NCBI GenBank assembly: GCA_022453515.1
Contig: JAJNNY010000002.1
Coordinates: 372,001-436,000 of the forward strand
DNA length: 64,000 bases
DNA from: Astrocystis sublimbata
Taxonomy: Eukaryota > Ascomycota > Sordariomycetes > Xylariales > Xylariaceae
Reading direction: 5' to 3'
In this document: positions 11,169-23,094 of the stretch, piece by piece
Position numbering within the stretch: the first letter of the stretch is position 1
Layout: the number at the start of each line of letters is the position of its first letter
The notes under the pieces: model-generated
What the model was told of the DNA's origin: nothing
Seen by the model: only the letters and a program-made list of their open reading frames with translations
Databases searched by the model: none
Translations under genes and position numbers: made by a program

Positions 11169-12552
11169 ATTGGCGGTGGTTTTGCTGGTCAGCAGACGCT
11201 GCCCTTCGGTGGTGGGGAGTCTGTTCCGGGTGGACGCGTCGTCTCCGTCGTTGTCGTCGTCGGTGCTGTCGTTGTCGTGTGATGCGGCGCAATCTTGGGG
11301 ATACAGGCCGACCTGGGTGTAGATGGCTATCAGTGCTGAGCTGAGGTTCAGGTGGCCGGCCGACTCCAAGCTGCAGCAGCACCAGCTGTCGTCTCCGTTA
11401 GGTACCTATACTGACCACATGCATGTAAGCAGGTAGGTACCTTCCAAGGTCCTGCCTTGGCACGCTTGTAGGTAGGCGAGCCCGGCGAGGTAGGCCTCGG
11501 TAGGTACCTCCAACGCTGAATGTAGCTAGTACGTACGCCACATGGCAGAACGGGCAGAGTGGACAGGGGCTATGGTCAGGGCTACCTATTGGGCTAGGTA
11601 GGTACCTTAGCAGGCTGGGGATTCATGAGCTGAGAGGCGAGAGAGTAGGTACATACAATTACATGTAGGGGGCAGCTGGATGCCCACTGAGAAAGGTCTC
11701 CACAAATCGCGGCATTGACCACACTTGCCGGGGGATCTACAATAAGAAATTCAACAACTTCATAGGCCACTCGAGGCCACTCCCAACTACCCACCTCATC
11801 TTCACGTAAGGTTCATAGGTATTCTACGACACATGTGGCAGTTTTGCATATGCGCAGAACAAACTATACAGGAATACGTCATACCATGGATCTAGAAAAA
11901 GACACCCAAGTGCCCATTCACATCCTAAGTAATAACACACTTCCTTCTCACCCATACTGGAGATATCTCAGACAGACATCGCACACACACACACGTTGTT
12001 GCGAACCCTCCATGTATGACCTACGTTTGAGGCGGCAGGGCCAGACTCAAGACATAGAATCATGACATATCACGACATTTCACCTCATGATCCTGTGCCA
12101 GCAAGAAGCTTCCAGGTTGTCAGCGATTCTTGGCTTGTGCCTCGACCTAGACCGGGCGACCTAAGTTCGAAACTGCGTTAATGCAATGACCATAACTCCC
12201 TACTACGCTGTGACTCCTACCCAAGACTTGAGAGTTCGCCGCACGAAACGCGTCTTTTTATTTCTGCTGTTCATGACTTCAATAGATTTGTTGTAGTTGG
12301 ACCTAGACCTGGCACTGTCTTCGATCATCCAAAGGAGCAACCTGGATCGTGCCTTATCATCCAGCATGGTGGTGAGCCTGGGCCTGGCTTGAAAATCCGA
12401 CAGCACCCGAGGCACCCCTTATGTTAAGCTGAGTGGCAACCATCTTCACAGTACTCCAACTCGCAGCAAATTAACCCAGTAACTCCAGTAACTCCAGTAA
12501 CTCCAGGTAGCCGTTCGTGAACACGTTATACAAGTTTGATAAGAATAAAACA
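11169..12552. other. intergenic, TAGGTA-rich, no gene seen
   Basis: It contains several TAGGTA/TACCTA elements (for example around 11401-11530 and 11590-11650) and an AACTCCAGT tandem repeat of about three copies (12481-12506). No recognisable coding region. Confidence 0.5.
12481..12506. repeat. 9-mer tandem repeat (AACTCCAGT)
   Basis: Nearly three head-to-tail copies of AACTCCAGT, 47 bases beyond the stop codon of the PTH11-like gene. Confidence 0.8.
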
Positions 12553-14137
12553 TTATGGGAATAAACTAAGATTAGGAGTAGCGGACCGTGACCTTGATAT
12601 CGATCGATCCCTTGGTTTTCTCGGTGGCGGTGCTGGGAGCGGCTTGTCTGCAGAGTCGAACTCGTTATTCGTACTGCCGTTACTGCTCGACGGTATCGAG
12701 TTCACGCTTATGTGTGTGCGAATTTTTATATCCTTCCCGGAAGGCGGTGGCGCAAGGCCATCTTTTACCAATCTGCCGGCATCGACTTCAATGTCCCAAT
12801 TGCCCGACGATAAGACCCTTTTCGCTGATGGACTACTTGTCCGTAAGCCTCGCGCCTCAGTTAATGTGCTCTCTCTGTCTCGTGCTCTCTCTAGTCGCCG
12901 CGGCGACATCATGATGATCTCTTCCGCCCCTTGCGGCCGTGCTTCCGACCCAGCAAATGACCTCTGCCACGGTATCGTGCATGATAAGGCTTCGCGCTTT
13001 GCGGAAGACGGGCTCTGCAAACCCAGTTTCTTGAAGAGCGGTGGTAGCGTCGCAACACACCCTGCTATGATACCTAAAGCAAGTTCGACGACTGCACTGA
13101 TGGACACAGCTCTGAGATATCGCATTAGCAATAGCTAGCATAAATCATGTAGGCGTGGCGGACTTACAGTGTACCGTAAACCGAGTTCTTTGTTGCTGGC
13201 CCAGTCTGGGCGATATATACTAACCGGATTACGAGAGCAACGCCGCCCCTGAGAGTGTCAGGCGCAATGAACCCTTCCGCGGGGGATAGGCTAGGAGCAC
13301 TTACAGGATTCCAAAGCTCAGTATAGCTGCAATGCCGACTTTGGACTGCTTGTTGATTCGAACGTGCCAGAGCACTTTTGAGAGTCAGCAAATTATGTCC
13401 CGAACCCAAAGGAATTAACGCTTGGTATCGCTTACTGGCAATAGGCAGTAGACCCAGGACCCAATCCATTGCTGCAGCAAACGATCCCCAAACGAAGGTT
13501 GCAGATTGAACCACCTTAGCAAGTTCGCAAGACCCTGCCGCCCCTTCGGTCATCCTCTGCCAGAAGTACGAAGGAGGCGAACATTGGAACACCACGATGA
13601 AGAAGTACACGGTAGTCATTATCCCCGTGAGGACTATAACGGTATGCAAGATCATCCTTTGCCATTTCTTCACGGCGATTCGCAGCAGGAAGAGGGCGAT
13701 CGAGACTCGGGCCAGGCCTGACACCGGGCCCGAGAGTACCATGTTGCCGAACCAGCCCCTGAGCATATATCCAAGGCTCTCGGGGTCAGGCGGACCTGAG
13801 CGAGGCATGCCCAAACCGCCGTCTAAAATGGCACTGAAGACGAAATATCCGGTGGCTGTGTAGCCAATCTGTTCGTCGAGCAAGTCTGTCAGTACACATC
13901 ACCCTTGACTAGACGTTTGAATGTGGTCCTTACCAGTGCTAATAGCATGACATAATCATCTGTAGTTGTTCTCCTCAATAACACAACCTTCACATACCCA
14001 CGCATGAACGCGGCGATCCATGCCAAGAAGAGAAAAAGAACCTGGATAATGAAAAGAGCCGTCCCGGGGGCATTCACATCGAAGCCTAAATTGCGTCCGG
14101 CCATGGTAGGGTGAGCGATGGTGGAGTCGGATATCAA
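12553..14137 (-). CDS. PTH11-like / fungal rhodopsin-domain seven-helix membrane protein
   Basis: Five exons (14137-13934, 13868-13436, 13374-13305, 13248-13168, 13111-12553) join in phase to 448 aa. About seven hydrophobic helices are visible: near residues 26-48, 60-84, 112-135, 140-160, 185-210, 220-242 and 262-284. Family hallmarks include RTTTDDYVMLLAL before helix 2, a Cys/Trp-containing extracellular segment (FQCSPPSYFW), and the VELALGIIAGCVATLPPLFKK block that closes the core. A hydrophilic Ser/Arg/Pro-rich tail of about 160 residues follows, ending in RDRSISRSRSATPNLSLFP. PTH11-class proteins are plasma-membrane receptor candidates for surface or nutrient cues; the ligand here is unknown. 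In the first intron the nearer AG (at GTACTGACAG) would break frame, so the AG before IGYTATGY is chosen. A second possible start lies 11 codons in. Confidence 0.85.
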
Positions 14138-15861
14138 GAAGACAAGGCAACGCCGTGCTTAGGCACCAGCACCTTAACGTGAGGGAGGTGCAGTAGGTGT
14201 ATGCTGTCGTCGAAGATTCCTAAGATTCGCACTTGGAAAGACGTAGTACGCAATAACCTGATGCTATTCAGACACGACACAACCGAAATGATGATAGACT
14301 GTCCAGGATCGGCGGTCGATTTCGTAGCATATCGAGAAAGAAAAATTTAATCTTACGCAGAAGTGAGTCGCAGGATGAGACTGAATATGGGAAAAGAAAT
14401 CGAGAGGAGAGGTGATCCGTAAGCAGCAGGATGATGATCTGGATTCACGTCACATAATCATATCCGCAGCGATCTTCACGGTTGCATCGGATTTTATGAG
14501 CATTTGAATGAGGACCAAGATATGCTTGATGCGACTGTGCCTCGTCGAGATGTCTTACATGTGAACTAACAGGAGCTGTGGTGTGGTTGTCTGGGATGCC
14601 CTTCCACACCTCCTTGGCGTTCAGCAAAACAAGACAGGTATCATAGGGCACACCAAAGCCGTTTCAAGCTGATCTATCTGTCCAACAGTTCACAGGGCAT
14701 AGCGATATTGTTAAGACCGCGTACATACAGCTCTTGGGTATGGGGTCCGGGACCGCGTCGCAGCCATTGGCTGCTGACTAGCATCGAAATCGACGCCACG
14801 TTTCTTCGTGGTGCCTATTTCGGGAAACCGTGCGGCCATGGACATATGCAACTTAGTGACCACTACTACCTTCGGTGTGGGCACTAGCTTCGATGTCCTT
14901 AAGTGACCAACAATATCCCATAGATTGGGGCCGAGGCGGTCTCAGCAACGGACCCAAAAGCGTTTCTTGGGTCGAGGCATATAGCCACCTACCTGACTCG
15001 CCTGATTGTGCGCCGCGGCTCGTAACTCACATTGCTCCAGATTTGTCCCAAATTCAATTTCTTAATACACTTTGAGGGGACACGGGGGTAGTGAGGATCG
15101 CCCTACCAACTCGTTGGAGGGCTGACAGGACTGTAGAATCCTAATAGTTGCATGTCGCTGTCGTCTAGGTCAGGCAGTAAGTCCCGTCTCTCCGAGTTGT
15201 GCGTAAAACAGAGCGTCTTGCAGGAGGGGGTCGTCTCCCGATTTATCTTAGTGTTACATCGGTCAACTTTACGATTGACAGCTGCAGTGTGACCGCACGA
15301 ATCCATGCGCGAAAGCAGTGGTCACAATTTGAACTGTGGAACAAGATTGGTGAGACTCTCTCGGAGAAGGCCTGGACGGTTCGGAGCAAGACATTTCTTG
15401 AGTAGACCCCAATGCCGCGTCGAGTCGACAAGTCCAATCACCTCAGCTGAGATCCAGAAGCTGAAAAAGTGGCGAAGCACGCCGAGGGGAAGACAGAAGA
15501 ATCGCTGGTTAGTGTGCTGATAAGCTTACTGTACTCGTGCTACCTTATATTGCCAATCCCAAACGTCTGGATGTCGCCAGTCGTTGAAAAATGTTTCAAC
15601 CAATCTGTAGCCCTCGATTGGACTGTTGCGGCCGCCGCAAGAAGAAACAATGACCAACGCGCCGCCCCCTTAACCTTGCCGACATGCGCAAGGCTTTTGA
15701 AGATGCCCCGATGCCCCGATGCCCCGATGCCCCAATCGGCACGCCACCGCCCGCGAAACGTGCTGTCCTTGCCCACGATGGGCACCTGGACTTGGACTCA
15801 GCCTGGCTCGCGTCCGCTATTGACGCGGTGCGACCCTCGGGGGCGACCGTTGCGCATTCCT
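14138..15861. other. intergenic, no gene seen
   Basis: It includes the promoter of the PTH11-like gene (-). Only short frames are present. A four-copy GATGCCCC repeat sits at 15702-15733, downstream of the NIF3-like gene. Confidence 0.5.
15702..15733. repeat. 8-mer tandem repeat (GATGCCCC x4)
   Basis: Four perfect head-to-tail copies of GATGCCCC. The repeat inflates a plus-strand open frame (15469-16170) that otherwise resembles nothing. Confidence 0.9.
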
Positions 15862-16288
15862 TCAGAAATCCTCCAGCTTGAAGACGCTGTAGGACGGCTC
15901 TTCATATGGATGGGCGCTTCATCAACCAGGCCGTCAGTCAGCACGGTCGCGCTATCGATCGATCTTGTCTGCCTCGCAAGAAGGGGAATGCCTGCACTGC
16001 ATGCCTGCCTTACCTTTTCAGCGCGGCTACTACTTTTCGAGTGGTCTCCTCCCCCACACACAGTGTTTCGACGCAAACCTCTTCCACCTCCTCGAGAGCG
16101 CCGACTTTGCCAATGGCTGGGTTCGCCCCCTCAGACGGGCGGAACTGGCCCGTGCCCGCTGTTGTTGTGAAGCAGCATTCGCGGTAGTTGCCCTGCCGAC
16201 CAGCACCGGCGGCGAAGATGGCAGTCTTGCACGCCGAAGCGGCAGAGGACGGGACGTGGAACATCAATCGGAAACGCGTGGTGGCCAT
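15862..16288 (-). CDS. small NIF3 / YqfO-type domain protein
   Basis: Two exons (16288-16014 and 15916-15862) join in phase to 109 aa. The protein is a stand-alone copy of the alpha/beta domain found inside bacterial NIF3/YqfO (DUF34) proteins. Seen in order: MFHVPSSAASACKTAIFAAG, AGRQGNYRECCF, GTGQFRP, ANPAIGKVG, VETLCVG and the C-terminal HPYEEPSYSVFKLEDF. The last block is encoded only by the short second exon. The length fits fungal proteins annotated as Ngg1p-interacting factor 3-like. The biochemical function of the family is not settled, although metal-binding and CutA-like folds have been proposed. The intron uses donor AG|GTAAGG and an acceptor ending GATGAAG, with CTGAC-like branch sequence just upstream. 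The start ATG at 16288 gives a complete domain. Confidence 0.92.
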
Positions 16289-17659
16289 TGCTCTTCTCTA
16301 CCATAATATATCTGTTACCTAGAGTGCAAGCAGTTGAGAAATTGGAACTGAGCAACGAACAGAAAAGGTCTGCCTGCACAGGTTGGCATGCGGGCGTGCG
16401 GGCATGGCGGGGTCCTATATTCCTGTTCATGCCACGGATGGTTCCATTTGTAACGTGGAGGTGGCTTGTGTAGCTTCATTGTCTGATGACCTACCATCGC
16501 AGCGGGAGGCCGACATGTTTCAGCCGTTTCGTAATGACCTCTTCATACCTACCGCACTCATTTTCGCAAATTTCATGTTAGTGTTCCCAACTTCTATTTG
16601 ACCATTTGAATGCCACACAGATAATCATGCGTAGGTGGGTAGACTTAGGTAGCTACTTTGACATTGAAATGCGTATACTGACTTCAGGCTAGGTACCTAC
16701 TAACCTACCTATAAGTATAAGGTAAAATTGAGGAAACCCAATAAGATACAGAGAACTTGAACGATTGTTGGAGCCACGAACACTTTTGAGCTCTGCATTA
16801 TAATGTTCTAAACCCCTTTAGTTGAATTATGTAGATATATAGCGGAAGTAATTGAAGTACCGTATTAGAGCTTTGGAAAGGGAGCAAGCGTCCAATGTAC
16901 TCATATGTCCTATTGTAAATCATGGGTGATGTCGGGGCCAACACCTCAGCCGAGATAGGACAGGTGCAAATCAATAACTGGTCTTGCATACTCGTACAGG
17001 TTATTTGAATACTACCTAACCTACCTACATGTACTTGGGTAGGGCCTTGCACATATGCACACTTTACGTTGCGACGGGGCATACTACCTACCTACCTAGT
17101 ATCATTATCTTCCAATCATGGATGTTGCTTTTAATTATTGATGGTGATGCGCCTTCCAAGTAGCTGAGGTAGGCATGTGGCTCGTGTGGGTAGCGAGGAT
17201 GCGATAGGTAAGGTACCTATCCATGCAACCACCTGGGCAGGTCCTAGCCTTCAAAGTAATCCATACATAGTATTACATACCGTGACGCACCTTAGGTTGT
17301 CGCTTCCGTGGCTACGCGGCTACGCGGTTCTCATGCTTGCAGAGAAGTATGCAGGCGGAGTGTTTGCTCCAGCGTAGCACCGTCATACTGCCCGACTTGC
17401 AAAAAAGCGGCTCTTGGATCGATTTTGTCGATGTTTAGATCAATGACGGTGACAATGATGTCATGGCCCATCAATCATCATGTCTGTACGAACCCTCCAA
17501 CCAACATAGAACTACAGGAACGCGTGGCTTTCAAACCCTCATTGTAGACTCACAAAACCTTGCTCAAGTACTCCAACTCCGACTGAATCTATACACCATC
17601 GAAATAACATCAGTGGCCCAGTCTTGATAACAATTGCGCCCGTCAGGTCATAAAACACC
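16289..17659. other. intergenic, TAGGTA-rich, no gene seen
   Basis: It lies between divergently transcribed genes (NIF3-like - and SDR +), so promoters of both are expected. TAGGTA/TACCTA elements occur at about 16630-16715, 17010-17100 and 17165-17225. No coding region recognised. Confidence 0.5.
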
Positions 17660-18699
17660 ATGTCCGATCAATTTCAGGGAGGCAAGTCAATCCATCTGGG
17701 GACAACTTCTCGAGTGTTTTGTTATTGACAGACCCGCACAGGCCACTCCATCCCGGTGACACACCAAGAGTTCCCCGGCAAGGAGCACAAGTTGCCAATT
17801 GAGGCTCAGTACGATGCTCTACCCACCGATGACGGTGGCTACCAGAAGTACCGCGCCGCCGGTAAGCTAGAGGGCAAGAAGGCTCTCATCACAGGGGGTG
17901 ATTCGGGAATTGGCCGGGCGACGGCCATTCTCTTCGCTATGGAGGGTGCCGATTCCTTCATAGTCTATCTCCCAGACGAGGAGAAGGATGCCCAGGAGAC
18001 GAAAAAGATGGTCGAGGCCAACGGCAGGCAATGCCACCTATTCGCCACCGATCTAACGAGCAGTGAGAATTGCAAGAAGGCTGTTGACGAAGCTATCAAA
18101 GCTATGGGTAGAGTCAACATTCTCTTCAACAACGCAGCGTATCAAATGATGGTCCCCGATATCAAGGACCTCAGCGAGTAAGTGCCACCCTTTCCGCTAT
18201 TCACATGCTACGTTATGTTACCAGCCTAGAGAAGGAAATAACCCGGCTAATACCTAACTCACTTTCCAGAGATCAATGGGTACACACTTTCAACACCAAC
18301 ATCCATCCTTTCTTTTACGTATCAAAGTATGTGCTGCCGCAGATGAAGCCCGGTGACACAATCATCAACAACGCAAGCATCAACGCCTACATCGGCCGGC
18401 CAGATCTCCTGGACTATACGTCGACGAAAGGCGCCATTGTCTCCTTCACACGCGGTCTGAGCAATCAGTTCTGCCACAAGGGACTTCGGGTTAACGCTGT
18501 AGCACCTGGCCCTGTTTGGACCCCGCTCATCCCCGCTACCATGACCGACGAGGCGCAAAAATCATTTACGAGCCCTATTGGAAGACCCTCACAACCCAGC
18601 GAAATCGCCTCATGTGTTGTCTTCCTCGCGGCGAAGGACAGCTCGTCGATTACCGGGCAGACCATACACTGCAACGGCGGTGTCATCGTCAATGGCTAG
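17660..18699 (+). CDS. short-chain dehydrogenase/reductase (classical SDR, YhdF/glucose-ribitol dehydrogenase-like)
   Basis: Three exons (17660-17681, 17742-18177, 18270-18699) join in phase to 295 aa. It has a classical Rossmann SDR fold with an N-terminal extension typical of the YhdF/YghA-like branch. Seen: cofactor motif TGGDSGIG (58-65), an NNA motif after strand 4, catalytic Ser189 (NNASINAY), Tyr202 and Lys206 (YTSTK), then the PGPVWTPLIP segment and the closing GGVIVNG. The likely reaction is NAD(P)-dependent oxidation or reduction of an alcohol, sugar or polyol; the substrate is not readable. The first intron looks like a GC-AG intron: donor AG|GCAAGT at 17682 with acceptor CACAG ending at 17741. 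GT donors nearby do not restore the frame. The second intron is ordinary GT-AG. It is convergent with the Clr2 gene. Confidence 0.9.
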
Positions 18700-19082
18700 A
18701 TTACACGGGTTATGAGGAGCACGAAGGATTGATCAAAAGTTAGTTTTGCAAATTTAGCAGGTAATAAGGCAAAGCCTTGAGGCATTGATAGATAATGCCT
18801 TGGTGTCAACAACTATTTTCTACGAATTACTTCTCCCATGTCTCATGCCTCATCCATGCAGCAAAGGTACAATCCTAACCTCACAACCCGCGGAAAGGTA
18901 TGCATATGCTCACTATGAATATCGTATTCTCGAAACAGCTATGAGTGCATTTATGAACGTAAGAAATGCACGCTTGTTGTGTGCCAGGCTGACTTACGTG
19001 ATTTGTGGGGATCACAAGGTATGGAATAAAGGAGTCTGATAGATAGTGCCTCTCATCATATTGACCTCACTGCACACCGCCT
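18700..19082. other. convergent 3' intergenic spacer
   Basis: A 383-base spacer between the ends of the SDR (+) and Clr2 (-) genes. Nothing coding is seen; it should hold both 3' UTRs. Confidence 0.6.
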
Positions 19083-21060
19083 CTACACCATTGCTTCAAT
19101 CACATCCGACCCTAGCGAGGCAACTACCGGAACAGCACCTGCAACAGCCTGAGCCCTGTTGAGGACTCTACCAACATAGGGGCCGCTGGAATCGCCGCGG
19201 TTGTTGAGGAGTGTCTGAATATCGTCAATGTGTTGTTGCTGGAGCATTTGCTGGAACTTGGCCGGGTTGAGGATTGGTGTCAGCCTTCGGGTTTCGTAGA
19301 AGCGACCGCGGATCTCGGACTCGGGAACGGTAATCCTCTGGTTCATTAACGCCCATTCAACACGCCAGCCACGGGGGTGAAGCATGCTGTCTCGAAACTC
19401 TTTCTCGCCACGCAGGGACGATGGCAGTTGCGCCTGGTTGGGTGTCTGGAGCTGTTGGGTCAATGTAGCAGGTTGCAGCTGCCAGAGACTCCCCTCGAAC
19501 GTCAGCGTTCCTTTTTCCCTGTTCACCATGATCCCGCTTATCACCATGACAATGGGCATCCCCTTATTTGCCCCCTGGATTTGTTGCTCTTGCGGCGGCT
19601 TGATCCGGACGGCCTCCCCAACGCAGATCTTCTCGGCGCCGAGAAAGACACCGCCGAACGCGTCGTACTCTTGTGTTGCCTCCTTTACATTGAACGTAGA
19701 ATAGCACTGGTCCACACGAGTGGCTGCCAGTTTGGTGGCTTCAATTGCCAACCCTTCACGCCTTGAAGCATCAGCGTGAGCCCCAAATCTCTCCTGGAGA
19801 GCTTGCCAATCGATATGGGCTAAAGCTCGACCCTTCAGCTCGTGTAAGCCATTGTTGATCTGGGGAACGCTAAATGCGAGGAAGGGCCGGATATCTGCTT
19901 CCTCTTTGATGACTTCTTCCGTTTGAAATAGTGGGTGACCGAATGGAACGATCGACAGTGTGTTCCCAGAGCTTAGTATCATACCTACACGCCACGAGTT
20001 GACATTCCGAAACCAGACGACTTCACCCGCTCTGAATAAGGCATTGTGGTCGTGGGGGAGATGGTTCGGACCCTGAGAAACAGCAGCGATCCCCTCGGGC
20101 GCGGGGTACGGAGTGGCTGTTTGGGGGGCAAGTGATGTAGGAGGTACGTTCGCCTGCCGAGGAACTACGGTCTGCCGGGGAATATTGTGCCTTTGTTGGG
20201 GAATATTGACTTGCTGGGTAATATTTGCCTGCTGGGGAACATTGGTCTGCTGGGGAATATTAGATGGCTGGGGCATGGGATGTTGCTGGGGAGCAATAGT
20301 TGGTTGAGTAGCAGGTTGTTGAGGCACAACTGTAGAGCGGCTCGTGGGTTTTTGTCTAGCACTCGGCTGAGTGGTTGTGTTTCTCTGCATGGATGCAACC
20401 GCATTTCCCGTGTTCGTCGACGTTTGAGTGGGCACGCCAGTGGCAGTACGTGGCGCCGTCTGGGCACCAGCCGCTGCCACCTTCCTTTTCGCCGACTTAC
20501 TCGTGATCGGCTTTGATCCAGAGCAAAACTCACAAGCACAGTCGCCGCGATCTTCAGACTCGCCTACAAGCCAGAGAAGATGAGGAAGGAAGTGGTTTGG
20601 AGATCGGTAATATTTGCGGGCTCTGTTAGTGCCAGGCTCCTCAGGATAACCAAAGAGGTAGTAGTGTGTTGTTTTCTTGTCATCCGGAGCTGCAGGAAGA
20701 GGGTCAGTGTTTTATGCATAGGTGAAATACGTTGGACGGTCATACATTGATACCATCTCAGATGGTAGTGGGTCGGGAAATCTTGAAGAAAATACTGTCC
20801 AACTAGAAATGTTAGGATCTGGACCTGTTCCATAGGCATCACAACTTACTTGTGCCGGGAACTAGCTCCATGGCTATCATCTGGCCAAGTTTGTTCTGCC
20901 AATCGATGATTTTAGGGGCGCCTTCCTCGACCTTTCCGTATTGACTGTACTCTGCCGGCATCTCGGAGCCATCACTTCGCCAGATACGAAAAGGTGTGGC
21001 ATTTACATACTTGAAGTCGCTTTCTGTAGGCTTCGAGTCTTTAGGGTTTCGGGACGCCAT
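19083..21060 (-). CDS. clr2: Clr2-like transcription-silencing protein
   Basis: Three exons (21060-20850, 20802-20746, 20689-19083) join in phase to 624 aa. Clr2 is a subunit of the fission-yeast SHREC heterochromatin complex (family knowledge). The N-terminal Clr2 region is clear: RIWRSDGSEMP (about 26-36), DWQNKLGQMIAMEL, then YYLFGYPEEP (99-108), RSPNHFLPHLLWL (118-130) and CxCxxC at 140-145. A low-complexity Q/P/N region (about 200-290) contains degenerate hexapeptide repeats around NIPQQ. The C-terminal half holds the second conserved domain (AGEVVWFRNVNSWRVGMIL onward). The second intron is placed at GTATGA because the nearer GT breaks frame. Donors GTAAGT and GTATGA, branches CCTAAC and ACTGAC. 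The repeat segment may differ in length between strains. Confidence 0.85.
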
Positions 21061-22450
21061 TGCTGGCTGTGCTTAGCCGCTAAGCAAGGAGATGAAGCCG
21101 AGTTTAAAACAGGCTGATGTTTTCGAAGCAGCGTTGATGTGGATGGGCGACTTGGTTTCCCCTTAGAAACAATGAGACGTTATTTGCTTTGGGTATCTAT
21201 GAAGCCAGAGTGGCTTCCAACTACGGGAGATCTCCTTGAGCTTGTTTGTAGTTATGGCCACTGATAGGCAGCTGTGGATTGACTCGTAGGTTTCCTTTGA
21301 GCGTGGCAGTATTGTTGGCGTGCTGCCACCGGTCCCGACCAAGTGCCAATGATAGAAATCACCCCTCGGGATTGGGAATCGAGCTGCTGCTATGCGGGGC
21401 TGGATCATCAAGCTTCATATAAGGCAAACCCTATGCAACTTCTTGGGAGCCGCAGAAGTGGCGAATGTACCGGAACACAATGCCGTCTTGACCGGAGAAG
21501 ACAGGGTGAGTTCAAGGCACCCAAAAGGCACAGAGGCAATCCTCATCAACGGTGATGGATGATAGGAGTAAGCACTGCAAGATACAAGCGACACGTAATC
21601 AGGCCTCCGGAGTCGAATGACTTTTGAGCAATAACACGGAGTAAAGGGGTATGTGTAAACTTGTAAGCAAAAGCGACTTGTGTAAGACACGACTTTCCAA
21701 CAAATCTCAATGCACTTGCCATTCGGCTTCTTGCTTGGTCTGATGATGAATTGATGAAGGTAGTTGATGGTTTTTTGGGCGCGTTGACGGTGTTTACGAA
21801 ATATGATTGGATAAGGATCTCTAAGAATCTCTGCTTCGGGACAAGCCTGGACCTCCAGCTGCGCCACAACTCGCAGAAGACGGCAGCATTGTACAAACTT
21901 AGTAGGTACCGTACTAGATACCTATTATAGGCCACCTGCATTGATCTACTTCCAGTAAGCTGAGGTTTCTTATACTGAGTGCTGACAGTCTAGGTATTGG
22001 AATTCATAATGACTGAAGATATCTTGGAAGTGTCGCTGTCGCAAGCATCATAGATCCAGACACGACCTTCAAGGTTCCAATGAGGTCTTGAAGTGCCTTA
22101 CATAAGTACATGCCTGTAGACTTCAGGCTGGCAGTGATGACCTATAATGACCGCCGACTGAGCCACATCAGCACAACTCGACAACTACGAGTACGCATAT
22201 ACCCAGGCGTTCCTTTGCGCTAGCCTAGGTAGGTTAGTACTCGACTAGCGCACAGCTCATTATGCAGACTAGCATGTGCCTAAGTAGGTACCAACCTAAT
22301 GTAGGCGTCGGGTAGCATGACAGGCGAGACAGGGGCTTCTGACGGGATTAGCTCTCAAGGGGCTCTCGCGGCTTCATACAAGTCGAAAGTCGGAGCTCAG
22401 TTCGTGGAGCAACGCCGCGCAATCACTGCACGGCCGAAGTCTACCACACA
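21061..22450. other. divergent intergenic spacer
   Basis: It lies between the start of Clr2 (-) and the start of AP-2 sigma (+), so promoters for both are expected. TAGGTA-type elements occur near 21900-21925, 22220-22235 and 22280-22300. Small frames such as 21415-21941 (-) show no family. Confidence 0.5.
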
Positions 22451-23094
22451 ATGCTATCTTTCATATTAATACAGAATCGCCAGTAAGTCACCCATGATGG
22501 CACATGGACTCTCACACTTGCTCGTCCTACGTCGGGATGCGCTCGCTGACCCAAGCCCGCACACAGAGGCAAGACACGGCTGGCGAAGTGGTACGTGCCA
22601 TATAACGATGACGAGAAGATCAAACTGAAAGGCGAGGTACGGCTACAATTACAATCTACATTCCTACGCACACATCACGCCGGCTTCCCAAGCCCCGAAT
22701 TCCCCGGCCATGGTCGCCCAGTTCCAGTTACCGACTGACTGACACAACCCGTCTCTTGCCATAGGTCCACCGCCTCGTAGCGCCCCGCGACCAGAAATAC
22801 CAGTCCAACTTCGTCGAGTTCCGGAATCACAAGGTCGTGTACCGGCGGTACGCCGGCCTGTTCTTCTGTGCCTGCGTCGACACCAACGACAACGAGCTAG
22901 CCTATCTCGAGGCCATCCACTTCTTCGTCGAGGTCCTCGACGCCTTCTTCGGCAACGTCTGCGAGCTCGACCTCGTCTTCAACTTCTACAAGGTCTACGC
23001 CATTCTTGACGAAGTATTCCTCGCCGGCGAGATCGAGGAGACTAGCAAGCAGGTCGTGCTGACGCGGCTCGAGCATCTCGACAAACTTGAATAA
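22451..23094 (+). CDS. APS2: AP-2 adaptor complex sigma subunit
   Basis: Three exons (22451-22482, 22567-22636, 22765-23094) join in phase to 143 aa, the usual length of adaptor sigma chains (about 142). The longin-type fold is evident: [20 protein letters not shown] at the start, [20 protein letters not shown] in the middle, then [25 protein letters not shown] and a helical C-terminus with [16 protein letters not shown]. The [14 protein letters not shown] block and the closely conserved body point to AP-2, not AP-1 or AP-3. It is the small chain of the clathrin adaptor at the plasma membrane, binding dileucine cargo with the alpha subunit. Codons in the third exon are markedly GC-rich at third positions, suggesting high expression. 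Introns use GTAAGT and GTACGG donors. Confidence 0.95.

Noticed and set aside
10547..11344. 265-codon plus-strand open frame
   Set aside because: Antisense to the V-ATPase subunit f exons; Arg/Trp-rich translation with no family resemblance, open because of GC-rich repeats.
15469..16170. 233-codon plus-strand open frame
   Set aside because: Overlaps the NIF3-like gene antisense and includes the GATGCCCC repeat; no recognisable domain.
12553..18699. Secondary-metabolite gene cluster (PTH11, SDR and neighbours)
   Set aside because: No backbone synthase, P450 or cluster regulator is present; the neighbours are housekeeping genes.
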